A stretch of DNA of 64,000 nt from Methanospirillum hungatei (GCF_019263745.1 NZ_CP077107.1:2232001-2296000); one strand, 5' to 3'; positions 53,625-61,966 are shown, numbered from the stretch's first letter. The notes: generated by a model not told the origin, from the letters alone. A program made the numbers and translations.

Positions 53625-54173
53625 ATGAACACCCGAATGTGTCTATCCCTGATTATTGTACTTCTCCTATTAGTAATTCCGGTTTTTGGTGATGATCTGA
53701 CCAAAATTTATGGCAGTGTTCCAAAGTACGGGGTAAACAAGGTAACCCTGGACAATTCTCAAAATGAAAAGGAGGCTGTTGTTGTTTTTAAGGAGATAAA
53801 CTGGCCGATTCCCTTTGCCGTTTATGTTTCACCGAAAAAGACCGGTGTTTTATCGCTTCCATCTGAATCATACCAGATCTATTACACTTTGGGCTATGGA
53901 TGGAGTAATGCAGAAAAAAGGTTCTTAAAAGACCCTGAATACTTCATGCTTGGCAATGTCCTGAATGCAGGTGAAGATGGGACGATTCATGAGGAAAAGA
54001 CCACTCCGATAAACATCGTTACCGGAACATATGTCGATGAACATAATGTGACCAGAACTCTGACACAAGAAACCGGACCTGCCGAATGGTCTTGGGCAGA
54101 AAGCAGGATCATGTTGTTTCCGGATTCTCAAAACCCGGCAATTTCCATCGATGAGTCAGAATTTCCACTATGA
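53625..54173 (+). CDS. Secreted hypothetical protein
   Basis: Protein of 182 residues from the ATG at 53625, which has an AGGAGG ribosome site 5 nt before it; the longer frame from 53526 adds an unlikely leader. Signal peptide LSLIIVLLLLVIPVFG, then a soluble domain with alternating beta patterns (KYGVNKVTLDNSQNEKEAVV, SESYQIYYTLGYGWSNAEKR). No anchor. No family recognised; the even beta pattern suggests a small extracellular domain. Not linked to its neighbours. Confidence 0.65.
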   Translation: MNTRMCLSLIIVLLLLVIPVFGDDLTKIYGSVPKYGVNKVTLDNSQNEKEAVVVFKEINWPIPFAVYVSPKKTGVLSLPSESYQIYYTLGYGWSNAEKRFLKDPEYFMLGNVLNAGEDGTIHEEKTTPINIVTGTYVDEHNVTRTLTQETGPAEWSWAESRIMLFPDSQNPAISIDESEFPL

Positions 54174-54294
54174 TGAAGAATAATGAATTCAATAAGTCTC
54201 AGTTTGAATAAATCCATATTTCAGGAGAAACGATCCAAAAATTGAAAAAAAGATATCTTTTTCATTGTAATACACGATATAATTGATAATTCCT

Positions 54295-54717
54295 ATGGAT
54301 CTGCTCACTCCCCATTCGCTTTCCCCGGCTGAAAAAGACGTTATTCTGCATAAAATTACCTGTTATTTTTTAAAAAAAAATGAGATTATTGCCGGAGTGC
54401 TATTTGGGTCATTTGCGGAGGGTACATTTCGGGATATTGATATTGGACTAGTATTAGATAATTCCTTTAATCCGCCAAGATACTATGAGCAACGGCTTGA
54501 ACGGGAACTCTCAAATCTTATTCATTTTCCTCTTGATATCAGAGTTCTCAACACTGCACCGTTACGGTTTGTATATCAGGTCTTAAAGAAACAGAAAGTT
54601 ATCTTCTGTTCAAATCAGAATGCATTTTCATCATTTGAATCAAGAATACTCAGGGAATATTTGGATTATTCATATTATCTAAACCGATACAGGAGGGAGC
54701 TGGTTGGTATTATCTGA
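54295..54717 (+). CDS. mntA: MntA-like nucleotidyltransferase antitoxin
   Basis: Protein of 140 residues from the ATG at 54295. Nucleotidyltransferase core with GSFAEGTFRDIDIGLV (Gly38-Ser39, Asp47 and Asp49), the minimal nucleotidyltransferase signature. In known MNT/HEPN pairs the antitoxin neutralises the toxin by adding AMP to it. The end of the gene overlaps the hepT start by 14 bp, and its own coding sequence carries the ribosome site of hepT, giving coupled translation. The stop of the pair is close to the convergent frh operon. Confidence 0.85.
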   Translation: MDLLTPHSLSPAEKDVILHKITCYFLKKNEIIAGVLFGSFAEGTFRDIDIGLVLDNSFNPPRYYEQRLERELSNLIHFPLDIRVLNTAPLRFVYQVLKKQKVIFCSNQNAFSSFESRILREYLDYSYYLNRYRRELVGII

Positions 54718-55129
54718 TAAAGAAGTGGTGAGCACATTATGTTCAGAACTTAATACTGCAATGGATGCTCTTGATGATATTGTCTCATCCGGACAAGAAG
54801 AATTCATGGCAAACAGGCATATACGGGGTAGTGCGAAATATCATCTCCTAGTGGCAATTGAAGCTGTTCTGGATCTTTCAAGCCATCTTATCACTCAAAA
54901 CTCCTGGAGATTTCCTGAAGATTATGCAGATACATTCCTTGTTATGGCTGAGAATGGGTTCATTTCAAGGGATGAAGCTGAGCATCTGGCCGATATGGCA
55001 AGGTTTAGAAATCGGCTGGTACATCAGTATTGGAAAATCGATGACGATGTTATCTGGGATATTCTGATCAAAGATCGGGACGATATTATAAGATATAATG
55101 AAAAAATCCTGTGTGCAGTAAATTCTTAA
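54704..55129 (+). CDS. hepT: HepT-like HEPN ribonuclease toxin
   Basis: Protein of 141 residues starting with TTG at 54704, chosen because AGGAGG (54691-54696) stands 7 nt before it. All-helical HEPN fold with the RNase motif R-x4-H-x-Y intact (Arg102, His107, Tyr109 in FRNRLVHQYW). The order antitoxin-toxin and the 14-bp overlap fit the MntA/HepT family. The motif is complete, so the toxin should be active if released from MntA. Confidence 0.87.
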   Translation: MVLSDKEVVSTLCSELNTAMDALDDIVSSGQEEFMANRHIRGSAKYHLLVAIEAVLDLSSHLITQNSWRFPEDYADTFLVMAENGFISRDEAEHLADMARFRNRLVHQYWKIDDDVIWDILIKDRDDIIRYNEKILCAVNS

Positions 55130-55153
55130 GATATTTTCAAAATTCCTTGTTGG

Positions 55154-55161
55154 AAAAAAAA
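55154..55161 (-). terminator. Poly-T stop signal of the frh operon
   Basis: On the minus strand a run of eight T follows directly after the frhB stop codon, the expected intrinsic terminator for an archaeal operon. It separates frh from the convergent hepT gene by only about 30 bp. Confidence 0.45.
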
Positions 55162-56028
55162 TTAGATATAGGGGTTGCGGAGACCCTTGTTGACACCGAA
55201 TGTTGCACGGTGTTCGAGCTCCTTCTGGTTCTTGGTGATCTTTTCGGTTGCAAGCTTGGTGACGAGTTCAAGACCTGGCTTGACACTCTCAATCGGCTTG
55301 GTCTCAAAGACACCTGCGGCGACTGCCTTGTTCCAGATATTTTCTCCATTGTTGTTCCGGATAAACACAGTGGACCATCCGTCAGGGGATCCGACTGAAC
55401 CGGTGGAGATATCAGCGAGGTTTGCCACGTAGTCAAGACAGACATGGCAGCCTGGCTGTTCGTACTTGTGAGTGAGTTTGAGCGGGATCTGGGAGACTGC
55501 ACCACGGTTGGTGTATGCCCAGTACTTCCCCTTTCCGATATCGGTCTTCTTGAGTGAGTGCAGATCGACATTGCAGTGGTCCTGCACGATCTGGGTCATG
55601 CTCTGGTATGAGAAGTTCTCCATACAGAAGATTCCCATTGCAAGAGCAATCTTGTCACAAACGTCACGAAGTCCGATCGGGTAGAGTTGTGCTTTTCTGA
55701 GTGCCTGGATCTGACAGGGAGTTCCAACAATACCGACCTTGTCAAGACCATACTCGCGTACAGACTTTTTCAGGACAGACATGTTTGGACAGACATTATA
55801 TCTGGTTCCCCGTGAAGACAGAAGCTCTTCCGGAGTTGTTGCCACAATTGGCTTTGGCTGCCATGGCTTTTCTCCCTGGCCTGCAACGATTGCACCATCA
55901 ATGATACCCTCTTCAAGAGCGTAGAGGAACATAGAGGTGACAATCCCGCCATCCTGGGAGCCTTTCAGAACTTCTGAACAGGTGCTACGGGCAGCGACTG
56001 CGGATTTATATTTGCCAAGATAATCCAT
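55162..56028 (-). CDS. frhB: Coenzyme F420 hydrogenase subunit beta
   Basis: Protein of 288 residues. FrhB family motifs KGSQDGGIVTSMFLYALEEG, GTPCQIQALRKA and the Cys-rich GCHVCLDYVANLADISTG region holding the [4Fe-4S] site are present, with FAD and F420 bound at the interface. This subunit transfers hydride from FAD to F420. Third enzyme subunit of frhADGB, two bases after frhG. F420 reduced by H2 supplies the mid steps of methanogenesis. Confidence 0.96.
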   Translation of the reverse strand: MDYLGKYKSAVAARSTCSEVLKGSQDGGIVTSMFLYALEEGIIDGAIVAGQGEKPWQPKPIVATTPEELLSSRGTRYNVCPNMSVLKKSVREYGLDKVGIVGTPCQIQALRKAQLYPIGLRDVCDKIALAMGIFCMENFSYQSMTQIVQDHCNVDLHSLKKTDIGKGKYWAYTNRGAVSQIPLKLTHKYEQPGCHVCLDYVANLADISTGSVGSPDGWSTVFIRNNNGENIWNKAVAAGVFETKPIESVKPGLELVTKLATEKITKNQKELEHRATFGVNKGLRNPYI

Positions 56029-56030
56029 GA

Positions 56031-56945
56031 TTAGTTCCCTCCCGGGTTCATGGCACCATTAATGGCATCGATGATGGTCTCATACTGGTTCACAACATCA
56101 AAGCTGAAGAATGCACGTGGACATGCTGCATAACAGGCTCCACACTTGATACACATATCACGCTCGATGTTTGGTTTGCCTTCTTCCATGGTGATGGCGA
56201 AGACCGGACAGGATGCAGCACAGGTACCGCAGCCCATACACAGACCCTGGTTGATAACCTTGGTCATGATGTCACAGCCACAGGCCTCACTGGACGTTGC
56301 CTTGCTTCCTTCACTGGCAAGTGCCATAAGTGGTGCAAGGTATGCCTTTGCAAGTGCCTGCTGCTCTGCATTTCCTTTCAGAAGCAGGTATGCCATGACA
56401 CAGACATTTCTGATCTGCTGCGGGCATGGTGCACAGCCAGGGATATAGACATCAACATCGATGACGTCACCGATGGGGACAAATCCCTCATGCTGTGGCT
56501 GGTTCCACTGTCCACCACGGCAGAACCGGGTGATGTTTCCATATGCAGCACAGCCACCAAGAGCGACAACAACTGCTGCCCTCTCTCTGGTTTCCTTAAT
56601 CTCTTCTACAGAACATTCATCCTGAAGACAGACTGACCCCTCAACCAGTGCAACATCCATTTTTGGAATGTGACGTGCATCGGCAAGAGTTAAACAATAT
56701 ACGAGGTCAGCGTAATTGTCAAGGATGGTGAATAACCCCTCGTAGTTGTCGGCGAGGGAGACAAGACATCCTGTACACCCACTCATGTGTACATGTCCGA
56801 CTGTTATTTTGTTAGCCACAGGCCTTTCCTCCTTCTTTGGTTCTTCTTTCGCAATCGGTTTAGATACTGGAGCCTTAGGTTCCTGCGACTTTGGAGCAGG
56901 TTCCTTCTTCTCCTTTTTCCCGAAGATCAATGATAGTAGTCCCAT
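56031..56945 (-). CDS. frhG: Coenzyme F420 hydrogenase subunit gamma, with N-terminal extension
   Basis: Protein of 304 residues. Small-subunit fold with the proximal cluster motif SGCTGCLVS (Cys57, Cys60), GCAAYGNITRFC and PGCAPCPQQI, then two ferredoxin [4Fe-4S] motifs at the C-terminus (CMGCGTCAASCPVF and CIKCGACYAACP). Compared with the usual FrhG, residues 1-45 are added: a Lys/Glu/Pro-rich stretch (KKEKKEPAPKSQEPKAP). The start ATG is preceded by GGGG and lies inside the frhD 3' end (71-bp overlap). Passes electrons from the NiFe site to FrhB. Confidence 0.95.
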   Translation of the reverse strand: MGLLSLIFGKKEKKEPAPKSQEPKAPVSKPIAKEEPKKEERPVANKITVGHVHMSGCTGCLVSLADNYEGLFTILDNYADLVYCLTLADARHIPKMDVALVEGSVCLQDECSVEEIKETRERAAVVVALGGCAAYGNITRFCRGGQWNQPQHEGFVPIGDVIDVDVYIPGCAPCPQQIRNVCVMAYLLLKGNAEQQALAKAYLAPLMALASEGSKATSSEACGCDIMTKVINQGLCMGCGTCAASCPVFAITMEEGKPNIERDMCIKCGACYAACPRAFFSFDVVNQYETIIDAINGAMNPGGN

Positions 56946-57411
56946 GATTTACCCCAATCATTTTCAGCACGAGCTGTACTGTCCTTGGGATCGCTTCTGT
57001 TACCTCTTCGGAGAGTCCTATCTCAAATTCTGGTTCAGAAACCCGCTTCGGCTGACACCCGATGATATCAATTTTCACCCGGTGTTTCAGCTGATGAATG
57101 GGTTCAACTAAATCCCAGGAATGAGCATCCCGGTATTTCCCCGGGGGCAGATCATCTGGACTGATGATTGCTATGTCTCCTGGATTTCCTCCGAAATCAG
57201 CAATATCTATGATGAAGAGGTGTTTGACCGGTTCATCCGATTGCGCAAGAAGGGTAAAGAGGAAATGCGGACCGCCAAGGCCGGCATCTATTACCTTTAC
57301 ATTCTCGGGCAGGTCGAGTTTCTGGAGTTCCTCGACTACGGCAGGGCCAAACCCATCATCCGCAAAGAGCGGGTTTCCGCACCCGCAGATTACGATCTCC
57401 TGGAACAGCAT
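56875..57411 (-). CDS. frhD: F420 hydrogenase maturation protease FrhD
   Basis: Protein of 178 residues from the ATG at 57411; upstream Met codons of the frame fall inside frhA. Hydrogenase maturation endopeptidase of the HyaD/HycI type: CGCGNPLFADDGFGPAVVEE with the first conserved acidic residue, the DAGLGGP segment, and DIADFGG. It removes the C-terminal peptide of FrhA after nickel insertion. Thirteen bases after frhA. The last 25 codons overlap the start of frhG. Confidence 0.93.
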   Translation of the reverse strand: MLFQEIVICGCGNPLFADDGFGPAVVEELQKLDLPENVKVIDAGLGGPHFLFTLLAQSDEPVKHLFIIDIADFGGNPGDIAIISPDDLPPGKYRDAHSWDLVEPIHQLKHRVKIDIIGCQPKRVSEPEFEIGLSEEVTEAIPRTVQLVLKMIGVNHGTTIIDLREKGEEGTCSKVAGT

Positions 57412-57424
57412 GCGCAGGGCACTC

Positions 57425-58792
57425 TCACTGGACGAGCTTCTGGGCGACAATCTTCTTGCTCTCGTCAACTACCAGCATGTGGGTAGCGCAGGACACACAG
57501 GGGTCATATGCACGCATGATGACCTCGGCAAGCTGCCATGGTGCTCCCTCGAGAGCCCGACTGCAGGTCGGGAAGTTCCATGTGGTCGGAACAAGAAGGG
57601 TGTACTCCTGAACTTTTCCATCCTTGACACGGGCAAGGTGAACGTCACAACCACGTGGTGCTTCATTTGCATTCCATCCAAGACTGCCGTCACCCTGTGG
57701 GATCTCATCTGCAAGCACTGAACCATTGCAGTCAAGTGCATCAAGAGCCTCCATCATGGTGTAGAGACAGTCTGGATATTCAAGTTGCCGTGCGATCTGC
57801 AGACCCATGGCACCCTTGCGGTCATAGTTCTTGAACTGGACCAGACGGGCACGTGGACCGACTTCGACCGGCTGACCATCATAGAGCGGAACGGAGGTAC
57901 AGGCCTGCATCTGTGGCCAGGTCTTGGTTCCTGCCTTGGTGGTTCCACCGACTGGGTAGTCTGCGTCTTCAAGGCTTACTTCCATTTCTCCCTGGAACCA
58001 GTTGTAGGGTGAGACATCAGTCCACCGGTCTGGATCCCACTTTGGTTCAAAGTCAAGGCTTGAACTGTCAAAGACGGGATCTACTGCCATGTAGCCCTGG
58101 TCGTGGTATCCGAACTTTGCCGGAATCTCGACTTCAGTCTTACCGACAGTAACAGTGCCACGGTTTTCCCAGTTCTTTAAAACTGCAATCATGAACTCCA
58201 TCTGAGCGATGGCAAGGGGAAGAGCTTCCTTGGCAAGGTCGAAGATTTTCTGTTTTGCCTGTGGTGAGATGTTATAGTACATACCACCAACCCGGGGGTT
58301 GCTCGGGTGAATGGCTTCTCCACCGGCTATCTCACCGACGGTCTGCCCGACCTCACGGAGTCGCTGGAGCCGCTTTGCAACGGTTCTGACTGGCTCTTCC
58401 GGAGTGAACGGGTTGATCTTGGTGTCTGTTCCTGGGATGTACATATCCGGCAGAGTCAGAATATTGTGAAGTGCATGGCTGTGCAGCCTGTTTGCACACT
58501 GGAGAATTGTTCTGAGCAGATATGCATCCTGTGGGATTTCACAGCCGACCGATGCTTCCATAGCACCGATGCCTGCGAGGGTGTGGGCGATTGGACAGAT
58601 ACCACAAACACGGGATGAGATCTTGGGTGCCTGGTGCATGGTCTTACCTACACACAGCTTCTCAATACCTCTTACCGGAGTGATACTCAGCCAATCTCCA
58701 CGCTCAATTATTCCCGCATCGTTGACTTTAAGGACAAGCTTGGAGTGTCCTTCATGTCGTGTGGTTGGGGAAACTTCTACTACTTTGGACAA
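57425..58792 (-). CDS. frhA: Coenzyme F420 hydrogenase subunit alpha (NiFe)
   Basis: Protein of 455 residues from a TTG at 58792, chosen because an AAAGGCG ribosome site stands about 6 nt before it; it reads M-SKVVEVSPTTRHEGH as in other FrhA. The nickel ligands are present: RVCGICPIAH near the N-terminus (Cys63, Cys66) and DPCVSCATHM at the end. FrhD should cut after the His of CATH, removing the last 17 residues. FrhA activates H2 for F420 reduction. The upstream region holds an inverted repeat around a TATA-like box. Confidence 0.95.
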   Translation of the reverse strand: MSKVVEVSPTTRHEGHSKLVLKVNDAGIIERGDWLSITPVRGIEKLCVGKTMHQAPKISSRVCGICPIAHTLAGIGAMEASVGCEIPQDAYLLRTILQCANRLHSHALHNILTLPDMYIPGTDTKINPFTPEEPVRTVAKRLQRLREVGQTVGEIAGGEAIHPSNPRVGGMYYNISPQAKQKIFDLAKEALPLAIAQMEFMIAVLKNWENRGTVTVGKTEVEIPAKFGYHDQGYMAVDPVFDSSSLDFEPKWDPDRWTDVSPYNWFQGEMEVSLEDADYPVGGTTKAGTKTWPQMQACTSVPLYDGQPVEVGPRARLVQFKNYDRKGAMGLQIARQLEYPDCLYTMMEALDALDCNGSVLADEIPQGDGSLGWNANEAPRGCDVHLARVKDGKVQEYTLLVPTTWNFPTCSRALEGAPWQLAEVIMRAYDPCVSCATHMLVVDESKKIVAQKLVQ

Positions 58793-58887
58793 GAGAATCG
58801 CCTTTGATATTTGTTTGTTCGCAATGCTGTACAACTCATATCAAGAGCCCTCAGGAGATCTGAGGGTATGACCGTACCATTGTACGA

Positions 58888-58929
58888 CAAATGGCATTTG
58901 GCTATAAGATATATCTAATTTGCCATTTG
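58888..58929 (-). promoter_or_regulatory. Promoter region of frhADGB with straddling inverted repeat
   Basis: The 9-bp arms CAAATGGCA (58888-58896) and TGCCATTTG (58921-58929) are perfect reverse complements, 24 bp apart. Between them on the minus strand lies AGATATATCTTATAG, the best TATA candidate for frhA, itself containing the palindrome AGATATATCT (58907-58916). Transcription would start about 90 nt before the TTG. The arms flank the TATA box, so a bound dimer would compete with TBP; a hydrogen- or F420-responsive repressor is a natural guess but not shown. Confidence 0.5.
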
Positions 58930-59323
58930 AACGAGAATCATGTCACGTTTTTTTCAAATAGATCTCAATATAATAGTACTAAAAATTTAATATTTCATAA
59001 CTGGTAAGAATCAATTTTTCATCATTCTACACGTTCAGAGGTATATGGACTAGGCTTTGCGGATCTCTAAATTCGTTATTTTTGGATGGATGTAGAAACA
59101 GGTTGTGAAAAACCTTCTTCTTCGTAAAGGATCATATTGATGCAAAGTGTTACTAAAAAAATTAGTAAATTATCCTTCTTCTGTTCAGCATCAGGTGCAA
59201 TTATCATTATCTCTGGAATATCCTTTGGAATTAATCAAAAACATCCATAAATATTGGTTCGCGCTCAAAGCCTCTTCTGCTTAAACGTATAGCAATTGAT
59301 ATATCCCGAAAAAAAGACTCATA
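58930..59323. other. Spacer between frh promoter and the HEPN gene
   Basis: AT-rich and without long genes. It may hold the promoters of both divergent units. The only open frame with some support is a 36-codon one at 59140-59250. Confidence 0.4.
59140..59250 (+). CDS. Possible membrane micro-protein, 36 residues
   Basis: ATG at 59140 with AAAGGA 8 nt ahead. The product MQSVTKKISKLSFFCSAS then GAIIIISGISFGINQKHP has a basic N-terminus and one hydrophobic helix, like a small membrane protein. No homology known to me. Could be a chance frame. Confidence 0.28.
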   Translation: MQSVTKKISKLSFFCSASGAIIIISGISFGINQKHP

Positions 59324-59863
59324 ATGAGGTTATTTACCATGCATATGGGCACCAGTCTGTTTCGATCAACTGCTTGCCAGACAATACTCAATGACATCAG
59401 GCAGTATCTGGAGGATGCTGATCGAATATTTAAAAGAAGGGAACGATTTGATCAGGATCGTCGTGATTTTTATGCCCGGGCCATGGTTCTGTTTGCTTTA
59501 TCAAACCGAATCATAGATCTTGCCAGGGAAGTAAGCCTTATCCGGAGGTATATCTCTGATGATGAGCAGGTAAAAAACAAGGTCTATTTTAAAAGACTCA
59601 ACGATCATGGTGTAATCTCCTGGGACATGCGACAAGAGATGATCACACTCGTCAACTTTAGAAACCAGGTTTCACACCATTTCTATGAGATCAATCGAGA
59701 TGAAATAGAAAAGATATATTTGGCTCGACCTGTGATCCTGGAATTTATTACAATCATGGAGAAGGAACTCGCCATAACTACTCAGGAAAAAACGAGAACG
59801 GCAGTGATTGCCGGTGTCGCTTTGGTCGTCCTGATTGTGCTTTTATGCTGGTATTTTAGTTAA
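59324..59863 (+). CDS. Membrane-anchored solo HEPN-domain protein
   Basis: Protein of 179 residues. The helical body fits the HepT/HEPN fold, with FRNQVSHHFYEI holding R-x4-H (Arg113, His118) and Phe120 at the position of the usual Tyr. A linker leads to a C-terminal membrane helix (about 159-178, AVIAGVALVVLIVLLCWYF). No nucleotidyltransferase partner is beside it, unlike the mntA/hepT pair 4.6 kb away. It may be an RNase tethered to the membrane, or a regulator that has lost catalytic power. Convergent with mptA, sharing 8 bp. Confidence 0.72.
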   Translation: MRLFTMHMGTSLFRSTACQTILNDIRQYLEDADRIFKRRERFDQDRRDFYARAMVLFALSNRIIDLAREVSLIRRYISDDEQVKNKVYFKRLNDHGVISWDMRQEMITLVNFRNQVSHHFYEINRDEIEKIYLARPVILEFITIMEKELAITTQEKTRTAVIAGVALVVLIVLLCWYFS

Positions 59864-60842
59864 TATCTAAATTTTCACCGGTAATCTCATCTGCAAGCTC
59901 CGCAATAGTTGCCTGTCGCTCTGCAAATGCATCATGCTGGTGAATACTCTCTTCATTATCCTGTGCGATGGTGACGACTGAGTCCCCGGGAAGATCCCCG
60001 AACTCAGCATGGACACGCCGTGCCATCTCCCGTACACAATCTTCAACAAAGCGGGGATTTTTGTGGGCTGACAGTACCACATGCCCTTCATCGCCCCGTT
60101 TGAGCAGTTCAAAGATCGGAGTGCTCATAGATTGCTTGAGGATCATAATGATCTTCTCAAGCTTGACGTGACTTTCGTCATCAGTTTCAATGGAAAGAAA
60201 ACCCCTGCCTCGCTGGTTGTGGGTAGCCATAGGAACTTCTTTGAAGAAGGAGTCAATTTTTTCTTTACTGATATCAAGGTGTTCCATGACTTCCCGTGCC
60301 CGCTCCTGCATAATATTCTGGGCACAGGGGCAGGCTGTCATTCCGGTCACTTCTGCACCAATGCTTTTTCTAACAATGGCATCTTTGAAGGTCCGCTGAG
60401 CAATTGCACTGGCAAAGACCTTGACTACTTCCTGACAGAGTGTTCCGGTTACTGGAGTTTCGCCGGCAACCATAAATTCAGACCGCATCTGCACCTCGGT
60501 ACGGTCTGCATACTCATGTTTGTCCAGAAGTCTTCGTGCAACCCGGCTACAGAGTTCCTCGATCTCTTTGACTTCACCCTCTATTGCAGACTGCAGGACC
60601 TCATCAATCACCTCAAAGTTTCTGGAGAGATTAGCTCCTTTCAGACTGCCTGGCAGGTCAACAAAGATATCAAAATTGGATATAAAGATGACCGGACGTT
60701 TTCCTGGCCTGGTTACTTCGACCAGTTTTTTTACATTCTTTACGCCTACCCGTGTCAGGTTTATCCTGACATCAGGAAGGGTGGACTGCACATCAGGCAG
60801 TTCACGGGAAAAAGCCCTTTCAGATGTTTTTGACAGAGACAT
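59856..60842 (-). CDS. mptA: GTP cyclohydrolase MptA (type IV)
   Basis: Protein of 328 residues of the archaeal FolE2-like family. Motifs ELPDVQSTLPDVRINLTRVG, GTLCQEVVK, GAEVTGMTACPCAQNIMQE (the conserved Cys is at ACPCAQ) and PMATHNQRGRG with the metal-binding His are intact. It converts GTP to 7,8-dihydroneopterin 2',3'-cyclic phosphate, the first step towards tetrahydromethanopterin, the C1 carrier of this pathway. The gene is monocistronic and divergent from the aIF2-beta-like gene. Confidence 0.95.
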   Translation of the reverse strand: MSLSKTSERAFSRELPDVQSTLPDVRINLTRVGVKNVKKLVEVTRPGKRPVIFISNFDIFVDLPGSLKGANLSRNFEVIDEVLQSAIEGEVKEIEELCSRVARRLLDKHEYADRTEVQMRSEFMVAGETPVTGTLCQEVVKVFASAIAQRTFKDAIVRKSIGAEVTGMTACPCAQNIMQERAREVMEHLDISKEKIDSFFKEVPMATHNQRGRGFLSIETDDESHVKLEKIIMILKQSMSTPIFELLKRGDEGHVVLSAHKNPRFVEDCVREMARRVHAEFGDLPGDSVVTIAQDNEESIHQHDAFAERQATIAELADEITGENLDIN

Positions 60843-60936
60843 TGCGCCCTCGGAGAAAAATATTGAGTGGTTCCCATAAGTGGGATCCGAATTATACTAA
60901 AACTTTGCAGTTGGGATTATGATTCATTGAAGGTTC

Positions 60937-61635
60937 ATGAGCGAGCAACCGACATCATCCAAATCATACCGAGAGGTTAAACGAGGGACATTTAATTGCG
61001 GTTGTGAAAGAAATAATGAACGCATGGTCGAATCATACGAGGCCCTCCTGAATAAGGCATATGAGGAGGTGACTGAACCGTCAGAGGATGGAGAACGGTG
61101 GTCTTATCCCGAACCAAGATCAATAATTGAGGGTAAGACAACAATTCTTGAGAATTTTGCAGATATTGTAAGTGCTCTCCGGCGCGATTCAGATCACCTG
61201 ATGAAGTTCCTGCTTGGGGAACTGGGAACTGCAGGAAAGATAGATGGGTCACGTGCGATTTTCAACGGAAAATTTGAAGACTCTCTCTTTTCTCCTATGA
61301 TCCGCAGTTATGTCGATGATTATGTTATCTGCTCTGAATGCGGAAAACCAGATACCCGGCTCTTTAAGGATGACCGTATACTCATGCTCAAGTGTGAAGC
61401 ATGTGGTAGTCATCGCCCGGTCAGAAAACGCAAGTCAAAGGTTGAATCCGGAGCAGCAGGACTTGAACAGGGGAACATCATCGAAGTATCCATTGAATCA
61501 ACCTCACGCCGTGGTGATGGTGTTGCAAAGATCGGAAAATATATCGTCTACGTTGCAGGCGGACGTCCGGGTCAGAAAGTAAAAGTAAGAATAGCAAAGA
61601 TATCCGGGTCTATTATCTTTACAGAAAAACCCTGA
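60937..61635 (+). CDS. aIF2-beta-like protein with C-terminal TRAM domain
   Basis: Protein of 232 residues. The middle part matches aIF2-beta: [36 protein letters not shown], and the zinc ribbon [11 protein letters not shown]...[18 protein letters not shown]-binding domain follows ([20 protein letters not shown], then [11 protein letters not shown]). The N-terminal 29 residues before the usual start (MVESYE at 61024) are an extension containing CGC. The ATG at 60937 has GAAGGT upstream and is kept, but 61024 is possible. Fused TRAM is unusual for aIF2-beta; it may be a paralogue acting on rRNA or tRNA. Confidence 0.85.
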   Translation: MSEQPTSSKSYREVKRGTFNCGCERNNERMVESYEALLNKAYEEVTEPSEDGERWSYPEPRSIIEGKTTILENFADIVSALRRDSDHLMKFLLGELGTAGKIDGSRAIFNGKFEDSLFSPMIRSYVDDYVICSECGKPDTRLFKDDRILMLKCEACGSHRPVRKRKSKVESGAAGLEQGNIIEVSIESTSRRGDGVAKIGKYIVYVAGGRPGQKVKVRIAKISGSIIFTEKP

Positions 61636-61637
61636 AT

Positions 61638-61916
61638 CTATTTTTTTGCAGATTGTTCAAGCGAGGATAAGAGTTCCTCGCACTGGCCTGAAAGGCGCTT
61701 ACATGCATCCAGGATTGGTTTAACCGGATCAGTCTTGTTATGAGTAGTGACCGTCAGGACCGGGTCGGAAAACTGAAATTCTATGACGTAATTTGCGACA
61801 TCCACCGTTGGATCGGCGAGAATCTCGGTTTTTAATGCATTCATGAACGTATGTCCCTGGCCGGCAAGTGAAATCCTGACCTTATCCTCACCGAGTTCGA
61901 GAACCGTAATATTCAT
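61638..61916 (-). CDS. rpoL: DNA-directed RNA polymerase subunit L
   Basis: Protein of 92 residues, Rpb11-like, with the alpha-like motif GEDKVRISLAGQGHTFMNAL, KTEILADPTVDVANYVIEF and a C-terminal helix. Forms the D/L dimer that starts assembly of RNA polymerase. Its stop lies two bases from that of the convergent aIF2-beta gene. Confidence 0.95.
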   Translation of the reverse strand: MNITVLELGEDKVRISLAGQGHTFMNALKTEILADPTVDVANYVIEFQFSDPVLTVTTHNKTDPVKPILDACKRLSGQCEELLSSLEQSAKK

Positions 61917-61966
61917 TTGTACTTTGTTGGAGTTCAGATCAGATAAAGGTAGAGCGCATAAATGGA

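Noticed and set aside
55137-55571. 144-codon frame on the minus strand in a different frame from frhB
   Set aside because: Overlaps frhB completely in another frame and contains Ser/Arg-rich, motif-free sequence.
57164-57721. 185-codon plus-strand frame opposite frhA and frhD
   Set aside because: No ribosome site or motifs; it lies opposite two well-supported hydrogenase genes.
60081-60833. 250-codon open frame on the plus strand
   Set aside because: It is antisense to mptA, whose protein has all family motifs; the plus frame has no ribosome site and no family character.
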